Shown: positions 57,600-64,000 of the stretch, in pieces
How positions within the stretch are numbered: position 1 is the stretch's first letter
Layout of the letters: every line of letters starts with the position of its first letter
DNA from: Malaya genurostris
Taxonomy: Eukaryota; Arthropoda; Insecta; Diptera; Culicidae
Assembly: GCF_030247185.1 (NCBI RefSeq)
Contig: NC_080572.1
Location: 249,361,070 to 249,425,069, forward strand
DNA: 64,000 nucleotides
Direction of reading: 5' to 3'
Notes under the pieces: model-generated
What the model saw: only the letters and a program-made list of their open reading frames with translations
What the model was told of the DNA's origin: nothing
The model's database searches: none
Position numbers and translations under genes: made by a program

Positions 57600-59298
57600 A
57601 GGAAGAATATTCATTCAGCTTCCAGTTGAGCCAATGCAAATCCCTGAAACTTTCGTTTGACTCCTTCCATTAAGTTATGTTTAGTCTTCTACTTGAGGTT
57701 TCGCTTGACGATGGTCCAATGTATTGTATTGAGTTTGATGTATTGAGAGGATTTATACTCTTGGGTCACATGGACGTTGCTTGCGGCATGCCACTTCATG
57801 ACCATGACCACGGAAACAGATGACCTGCCACGCGAAATATTTTTTAAGATCTTCAGAAGCTTAATCTCTGCCATTTTCTCTCTTCTAGTTGCTCATGCTT
57901 ATCAAGTAAAGTTTAAAGTTTGTCTTGAAATAGCTTTCATCATCCTGAACAACGCAGACAATTCAAATTAAATCGATTTAAAATCACCACCTTCTCATAG
58001 GTTGATCGTCCGGCTCATTTTTTTACCTCGATGCACAATTGTAGACTACACTCCCCGTTTGCTTCCGAAATCATAGATGGAAAAGTTGGGCTTCCGCTTG
58101 AAACAGTTGGTCACAATTTTCAATGTTTTTGCGGCCTGTGGTTTTCGAATTCATTCCACCTTTAGGAACACTTTAATTCTGCTGATGACATTTGGTTTGG
58201 CTATAGGTAATAATTATTGTTATTATGTATTTTTTATATTTTACCTATCTGCAGTGGTGGTAGTTCGAATTTTCGCGAAGAGCGAGCAAAATTTTTATCG
58301 CATTGCTCCTCTTGTTGCGATACCATTTCCACAACTGAAGAACAAATGTCTAACTCACTGTATGCACGATGATCTATAGACAGAATTTCAAAAGAAGGTG
58401 TGTAGGTTTTTTCATGCACTATGAGAAACCCATTTTAATCCACCTAGTAGTGTAATAATGCCTTTCTCATATTACTGTGGGATTTTTGAAAAACACTTGA
58501 CTGTAATAAAAGCAAGCAAATTTGTTTGGCCAGCAGTACCCGTAGATGTACATTTTGGATAAAAAAAGTTTTCCTAAATCCAAAAAATTCAAAATGCATA
58601 TTGAGTATCTCCCAAGGCTGGTTTGAAAATAATTGTCTTCCTTTTCACACGATGTCGTTCGAAGGTAAACAAAAATCTCAAAAATTTCGATTTCGGAAGT
58701 CTCAAAAAAAAATTCATTCCGTCAAGTTTAAGAAACGTCGAGATCTAGTGTCATCTCGAGACTTTTTTTTTAATTCGACTCTGTGATTAAAAAAAATTTT
58801 TTTATGGATTTCGGATATCGAATTTTTTTTTATGCCAAATGTTTTAGAATTACATAAAACGCCAAGATTTGATGTTATCTCGAAAAAATTTTTTTTGAAA
58901 AATCTCCACTCTGAAACTAGGAATAGTTTTGAGATACTGAAATAAAAAAAATGGATTAAACGTGGAGATTTTCCTAGATCGAAAATGTTCAATGTTTTTG
59001 CCTTTCTCATATAGAAATCACTGTGAAAACCGACTTTTTAATCGAAGGTAGATTTTGAAAACTAAATAGTAAAATAAGACGTATTCACGTCAAAACAGTT
59101 GACCAGTTAACATAACGATTGATCGATTGTATTTTCAGAAAAAAATATCTACGATCATTCAACTGCTGTCGCCAATCGCTTGCCCAATCAGAAACTGTCT
59201 AGTGAAGTTGTTAACAAAAACGAATTTATATCTATAGGGGATATCTACTCCAGCCTGAGCCACATCAAATTTGTGCCCGAGAAGCTGCCAAAAGTCTA
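57600..59298 (+). pseudogene. Decayed F-box/LRR-like gene split by a repeat
   Basis: Plus-strand pieces in different frames look like one old gene. LSQCKSLKLSFDS near 57631 is LRR-like. At 57810, TETDDLPREIFFKIFRSL matches the start of an F-box (LPxEIxxKIFxxL). From 57999, VDRPAHFFTSMHNCRLHSPF and ASEIIDGKVGLPLETVGHNF are read, and near 58258 REERAKFLSHCSS and TTEEQMSNSLYAR. After a repeat (about 58435-59040), the last piece at 59145 reads NIYDHSTAVANRLPNQKLSS, EVVNKNEFISIGDIYSSLSH and IKFVPEKLPKV to a stop. Frames change and stops interrupt. The F-box call rests on one motif. Confidence 0.45.
58435..59040. repeat. Mosquito 'tgcctttctcatat' dispersed repeat
   Basis: Contains CCATTTTAATCCACCTAGTA, two TGCCTTTCTCATAT segments (about 58461 and 59000) and CACTGTGAAAACCGACTTTT. 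Sequences like this are widespread in culicine genomes (general knowledge). It separates the two halves of the F-box-like relic. An internal segment near 58737 matches one near 50078. Confidence 0.6.
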
Positions 59299-59892
59299 AT
59301 TTTCGCAAACGCGTGCGAGTTCGTGTTTTGGATATTCAGTTATGTTTTAGTGCTGGTTTTGACTTACTGATACAATAAGAACAATATTCTTCGCGTATAC
59401 CCATTCCTAGGACAATGATTTGTTTAAATTTCATTTTGTGGCATATATTGTATGTTGAGATTACACCGAACAACAGAAAGAGTTTTCACTAATCGATGAG
59501 TCCATATATAAGGTGTATTGAGCTTCAGTTGGTGTGTTTTTGTGCTGAACAAATAATAGCGTTCAAACATGTTTGCGATGAGTTAAGGATGAAAACACAA
59601 TTTGTGATACATTCATTTTAGAAATCTGTCGAAAATGTAGCGCACGAAATTTCCATGATTGGTAATACTCTGGGCAGCTGGATGTAGAGAGTTCTAGAAC
59701 TCATTGATATATTACCGAACCGAAAGTCTAACTTTTAATGAAAATCATATTGAAATACACCTTCAACCTGAAATCTCTCAATATCTAATGGCTATTTAGT
59801 GCAGGTTGATTTGATACGTACGAAATCTAACTTCACACCTTACGTATGTTGAGCTTTTCTAACGCGGACCCTCTGTCTACTTACTTTTCCAG

Positions 59893-60066
59893 GACACAAA
59901 ACCTAACCCCCCCGGTGAAACTTCGCATAAGGCGGTGGTACCGAACGGTACGGCACCAACGACATCCGCTTCATCGCCATCGAAAATGCCGTCCGGCTCC
60001 GGCTCATCTTCGTCCACGCGAAAGAGCGTTGAGGCCAACGAAATCGAAGTTCTACGACTACGAAAG
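59893..60066 (+). CDS. Second coding exon of the long gene
   Basis: The acceptor TTACTTTTCCAG and donor AAAG|GTAAGT bound 58 codons, phase 0 at both ends, continuing the exon at 52460. The sequence starts DTKPNPPGETSHKAVVPNGT, then a Ser/Thr/Pro-rich stretch (TSASSPSKMPSGSGSSSSTR) and EANEIEVLRLRK. This last piece, with heptad-like leucines, looks like the start of a coiled coil. The gene continues beyond the right edge. Together 186 residues are visible. Confidence 0.65.
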
Positions 60067-62220
60067 GTAAGTGGAAGTAATTTTTCTAAAGACGTCAGGC
60101 CCCGACCCCATCGGGGGGGGTGGGGAAGAAAGCCTTGGCATTTCGTGCGGTGAAGGTAGATTGAATTTTGTGTATTCGTGACGTTTCTGGCATTCTGGTG
60201 TTCAACGATGATTGTGTGACGGATTGTTGTGGTGTTTCTTCGGGAAAGAGCACAAAACCACTTTGGAAAAATTGACTAAGAAACGAACAAATGGCAATAG
60301 AGAAAACATTACATTGTGTATGGTGATGTGCAGAAAAGAATGGCCAACACAACAAAGTTGGATTTGGATTGCTCGGGGTTTTGAAACAAGGCAAAACAGT
60401 ATAATTATTTTGCATCATTATTTTGGAATTCCGCTGCTGCAGACCAGCCGGCCAGATATACGATAAAAGCTTAAAAATTAAAGCGTTTCCCCCCGTAACA
60501 GTTCGGTGGAGAGTTAGAAGGAAAATTTCTGGAAAATGGATCAATGAAATGGAATAATTTAACCCGTGTGTTGTAATTCATTTCTCTTCGCCGTTTCAAT
60601 TCCATCGGTTGAGGATCACTGCGTTTGGAATTTTGACTTTCTATTGCACCACTCGGCTTAGTCGAAGTAAAATGAGGTTTTTTTTCCTGTTCAAGATGCT
60701 ACGGTTGAGTTTAACTACGTGGATGTCAGATAGTGATCTGACGTTACGGCCGGACGGACCGTTAACTGCTGAGGCTACGTGGATACGTTGCTTTTGATAA
60801 TTTAATGATTATATATATCAAACCGCAATGAGAAATTGACGCACAGTGTTCCGACAAAAAACAACGAGATAAGTTTCGACATTAGTTGCGTTATTTTGCT
60901 CGGGAATGCTATCAACTATTGTGTAGAAAAAAAATTGCAACCCAATGGTTTCACTAGTCAAGCAATATTGATCTAAGCAATCCAATCAAACTTTAGAGAT
61001 CATAATTTTTCAAACACACAAAAATTGGTTAAAGAGTCGATGAGGAACGGTGAAGAATTCGAATCTAGTTATGGATAAGCAAAGTAAAGGCAATACATTC
61101 CAATGTGGAGCTTGCTATTCTTTTTCAACAGACTTTACAGGTACCCCAAACGTGTACGGGACAATTGAAAGGTTACTGTAATGATTCTACTGACACACTT
61201 GAATGCTTGAATATATGACCAATGCCTTGGAAGACTAGTGCTTTATTAGGTTTTACATGACAGCATATTGACAACTAAATTATTTACACGACGAAAATAT
61301 TTGTTGTGATTTTGTCCTGAAGATGAGGGGGAATGAATCTTTCGAAAAATCAATGAGAACTCACGCAAAAGTGTCATAATACCAAGAATATTATTTCTTG
61401 AAAACACGTGGTATGATTTTGGAATTTCCTATAGTAAAATGAGGGTCACAAGTTCGGAGATTATTCTCTTTCGCTTCAAAAGTTTATGGAATTGAAAGAT
61501 CTTTGTGTATAATCTATGCATTGGATGAATCGATTTACCCAGTTTTAGTTTCTTATGAAAGGTCCAGGTATAGTCCCATTGGTGTTTGATTTCATCAGGA
61601 TTTGGCTTTCGGTTCCGGAAATATAAAGTGACGAGTGTTGAACATTTCATGATGAATCGAAAAATCGAATTCACTTTGCGGGTTTAGTTAGTCGATAGTT
61701 CCGGTCCTTAAATTCTGCTTCAGGAAGTTGTGACCAAAAGATTTAAATGGAACTCATTTCGTTTTCTGAAAGAATACCGATTTTTATAATTTGAATTTTA
61801 TTCGGATCTGAATTACAGGTTAATGAGTATTAGAAAAACAAACCGTCATGTAAATGAAACCGCCAAATAAGTATCGTCCTCGGTACTTTGCGAAAAACTC
61901 TGCGATGATACTCACATCGGTTATTCAGAGATGTCTAAACCGATTTTCATACGCTTAGATTCCAGTGAAAGGTCATATGATTTCATCGGTTGATATTGAA
62001 TATCATCCGGAGTTAAAAGGAAAAAAACATAATTACAGCTTCAGGTCAACTTTAACAGTATTTTACGATGGACTTTAACTGGTACTTTTTCCATCTTTAT
62101 GGAAATTTAGGAAATCCAAACTGCAACAATTTCTCTTATTTTGAAACCATGAAGAAACCGAACCAATTGATTGCATCGCTTTGAAGTGAAACATATTCCG
62201 GTAAGAATGTTATGAATTGA
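60067..62220 (+). other. Following intron of the long gene
   Basis: No exon was recognised. A small GC-rich patch follows the donor (60090-60130). The rest is AT-rich with no defined element. A Thr/Leu-rich 62-codon frame at 60609 shows no features. Confidence 0.45.
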
Positions 62221-62279
62221 TCAAAACAAGTGGCAGTCGGCTGGTGTTAAAACTGGACAATATAGACAGTGAAGCAGAA

Positions 62280-63058
62280 GCACTTTTATACAATAAGATT
62301 TTTTCGACAGGATTTCTACAGAATAAAGACGGATGCATCCTGATCGACGACGAAACCTACGCCAAGGAAGACTCTTGAGCCCTGCCCGGACCGCAATATT
62401 ATACGAAATCGGTGTACCAGGACCTGGACGACGCTGACACCACGGTGGCGATGGAAAAGTTTGGGCAGAAGGTGTTGGTCTGGCAAGCAATTTGTACCTG
62501 TGGTTTGCGGTCGTCGATTTTCTTCACGAAGGGCACAATTAACGCCAAGGTGTACGAGGAAGAATGTTTGAAGAAGAGAATGCTGCCACTGTACGGAAAG
62601 CATAAATCTCCTCCTCTCTTCTGGCCGGATTTGGCTTCAGCCCACTACGCCAACTCCGTTCTACAGTGGTTGTCAAAAAATAATGTACAATTCGTGGAAA
62701 AGAACATCAACCCACCGAACTGCCCGAATCTTCGGCCAATTGAAAGGTATTGGGAAATTGTCAAGCGGCACTTTCGGAAGCAAGGTACAGTGTCCCAAAA
62801 CATGCAGGAGTTCAAAAAAAAACTGGACAGCTACCACCAGGAAAGTCACAAAAGTAACTGTGCAGAATTTAATGAAGAATGTCAAGTCCAAAGTGCGAGC
62901 GTTTCACAGAAACTAGGATTTTCTTTAATATAATCAGTGAAATGCATAAAAATGTAATTTTTCTGCAATATATCGAAAACTGATGTCAAAATATGTTTTT
63001 TTTCGCTTTTTTATTCAATAATCAATGTTGCTAACTACTTTTTGATACACTCCTTATA
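62280..63058 (+). pseudogene. DD37E-type Tc1/mariner transposase relic, 5'-truncated
   Basis: The plus strand carries DGCILIDDETYAKE (first catalytic Asp region, 62329), an in-frame TGA a few codons later, and then one open frame to 62933. That frame reads YQDLDDADTTVAMEKFGQKV, LVWQAICTCGLRSSIFFTKG, PPLFWPDLASAHYANSVLQW and CPNLRPIERYWEIVK. Counting from the Asp in WPDLAS to the Glu in PIERYWE gives exactly 37 intervening residues, the DD37E signature described mainly from mosquitoes. A terminal TTTTTGATACACTCCTTATA near 63040 looks like the 3' inverted repeat. The N-terminal DNA-binding half and the 5' TIR are missing. Confidence 0.8.
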
Positions 63059-63316
63059 GAAATACAGAATATTTTCAGTGACGTATAAAAGTTGTATTTG
63101 CTAGACGGGTTCGACAGGAAAGTTTTTGAAATTAACGTCATATTGATTTCAACTCAAACAAGAAATTCTATATGGCCACGAAAGATTTGCTATGGATTTT
63201 TCAAATTTAAATAAATTTTTGAATTGATTAACATTGCATTTTTAATGTCATCGTAATTGTTTTTGTCCCCTACACAACCCGGTTATTTATTGCTCTCATG
63301 TGTTCCGCCTTATACC

Positions 63317-63679
63317 CAGTGATGTCACTTTTCCCTGATACCAAATCCGTAGATTTAGTTTCAAGTGTACTTATACTCGTACATTTACAAAAAATAAAAG
63401 CTTAAAGCTCTAATCCATAAGAATAGACTTCCATAAATGAAAGATTGGCGGCGAATAGATGCATGATTATTTTTCTAATTGGACATACCGAGAACTTTAA
63501 AGAAATGATGTAACAATATTTAATATTTTCCCGTTGATATCTAGAAAAATAGTGCGGAATCTGGAGATTTCTCAGAAAATAATGCTAAATCCGCAGATTT
63601 CATGTGATTCATCCGTAGATCCGTAGAAAATACAGAGATCCGTGGAGCTACGGATAAATCCGTAGGGTTAGCATCGCTG
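63317..63679. mobile_element. hAT-type MITE, 8-bp TSD CTTATACC
   Basis: CTTATACC lies at 63309-63316 and 63680-63687. The termini CAGTGATGTCACTTTTCCCT and GTAGGGTTAGCATCGCTG are imperfect inverted repeats. It is 363 bp with no ORF. The right interior repeats 'aaatccgtag' units. Confidence 0.8.
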
Positions 63680-63687
63680 CTTATACC

Positions 63688-64000
63688 CTTAGAATTCTGC
63701 AAGTAAAGCATTGAACGTGTACAAAGTTCACATAATCAATCAACTAGCACGTACAATTATAGATATTCGTAGGTGTTGAAAAAGCACGTCAGTCTTATTC
63801 GTATTCACGTCGTCCAGTTATGTTGCTAACATTACCCATCCACTAAGTTTAGCACTAAGCAGTTCAATTTGAACTGCTCTGTACTGATGAGTCAAAGACG
63901 AAACGTAAAAATAATGAAAACGGTTATGTGCCCTAGCACAAAATTTGGCTAACCCCTAAATGACCATACCTGCATCGGCCAGAAATAGTCGAAAACACAT
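63688..64000. other. Right edge, no gene seen
   Basis: Contains 'cgtattcacgtcgtccagttat', also found near 23800 as 'cgtactcacgtcatccagttat', so it is part of a dispersed repeat. Nothing else was recognised. Confidence 0.4.

Noticed and set aside
1..64000. CRISPR arrays, bacterial operons, integrated virus genes
   Set aside because: No regularly spaced repeats, no bacterial gene organisation and no recognisable viral gene were seen; the only reverse transcriptase belongs to a non-LTR element.

Overview
The window is eukaryotic and comes from an insect, almost certainly a mosquito. It is AT-rich, its genes have introns with GT...AG boundaries, and arthropod-type TATA plus TCAGT/TCATT start sites are visible. 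About two thirds of it is intergenic or intronic DNA packed with small DNA transposons. Mosquito indications are a DD37E transposase relic and dispersed repeats of the kind common in culicine genomes. The species cannot be named from the sequence alone.

Protein-coding content, left to right: (1) a four-exon gene for a secreted cuticular protein with three diverged Rebers-Riddiford-like repeats (3807-11034, +), whose 5.4-kb third intron holds transposon relics; (2) a three-exon gene for a secreted Gly/Ser/Asn-rich protein of unknown function (20810-25686, +); (3) a six-exon nuclear zinc-finger/RGG protein resembling Drosophila Pep and vertebrate ZNF326 (29756-34115, +); (4) converging on it, a two-exon IMP3 gene for the U3 snoRNP (34411-35030, -); (5) the first two coding exons of a long gene that runs off the right edge (52460-52843 and 59893-60066, +), with a possible GC-rich 5' leader near 44.2-45.9 kb. 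A decayed F-box/LRR-like gene lies in the last intron but one of gene 5 (57.5-59.3 kb). Two weaker coding candidates are a chemoreceptor-like fragment (39.1-39.4 kb, -) and a small COX7A-like ORF (36.2 kb, +).

Mobile DNA: a 5'-truncated I-clade-like LINE with RT and RNase H (about 14.9-18.2 kb, -); at least five mariner/Tc1-class transposase relics (6.3-7.7, 12.0, 37.0-37.9, 40.6-41.5, 42.2-42.5 kb) plus the DD37E relic (62.3-63.1 kb); a tRNA-related SINE with a 15-bp target duplication (26.3 kb) and a second copy split by a foldback element (18.8-19.5 kb); three hAT-type elements with exact 8-bp duplications; a MITE family with 3-bp duplications (five members); and several TA-flanked MITEs. 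Many boundaries can be read to the base from target-site duplications, and several insertions are nested, so relative ages can be inferred.

There is no rRNA, convincing tRNA, CRISPR array or identifiable viral gene. No clearly new multi-gene system was found. The most unusual items are a mariner copy carrying the same end twice, the nested insertions, the MITE family sharing one terminus across short and long forms, and the triple-repeat cuticle protein.
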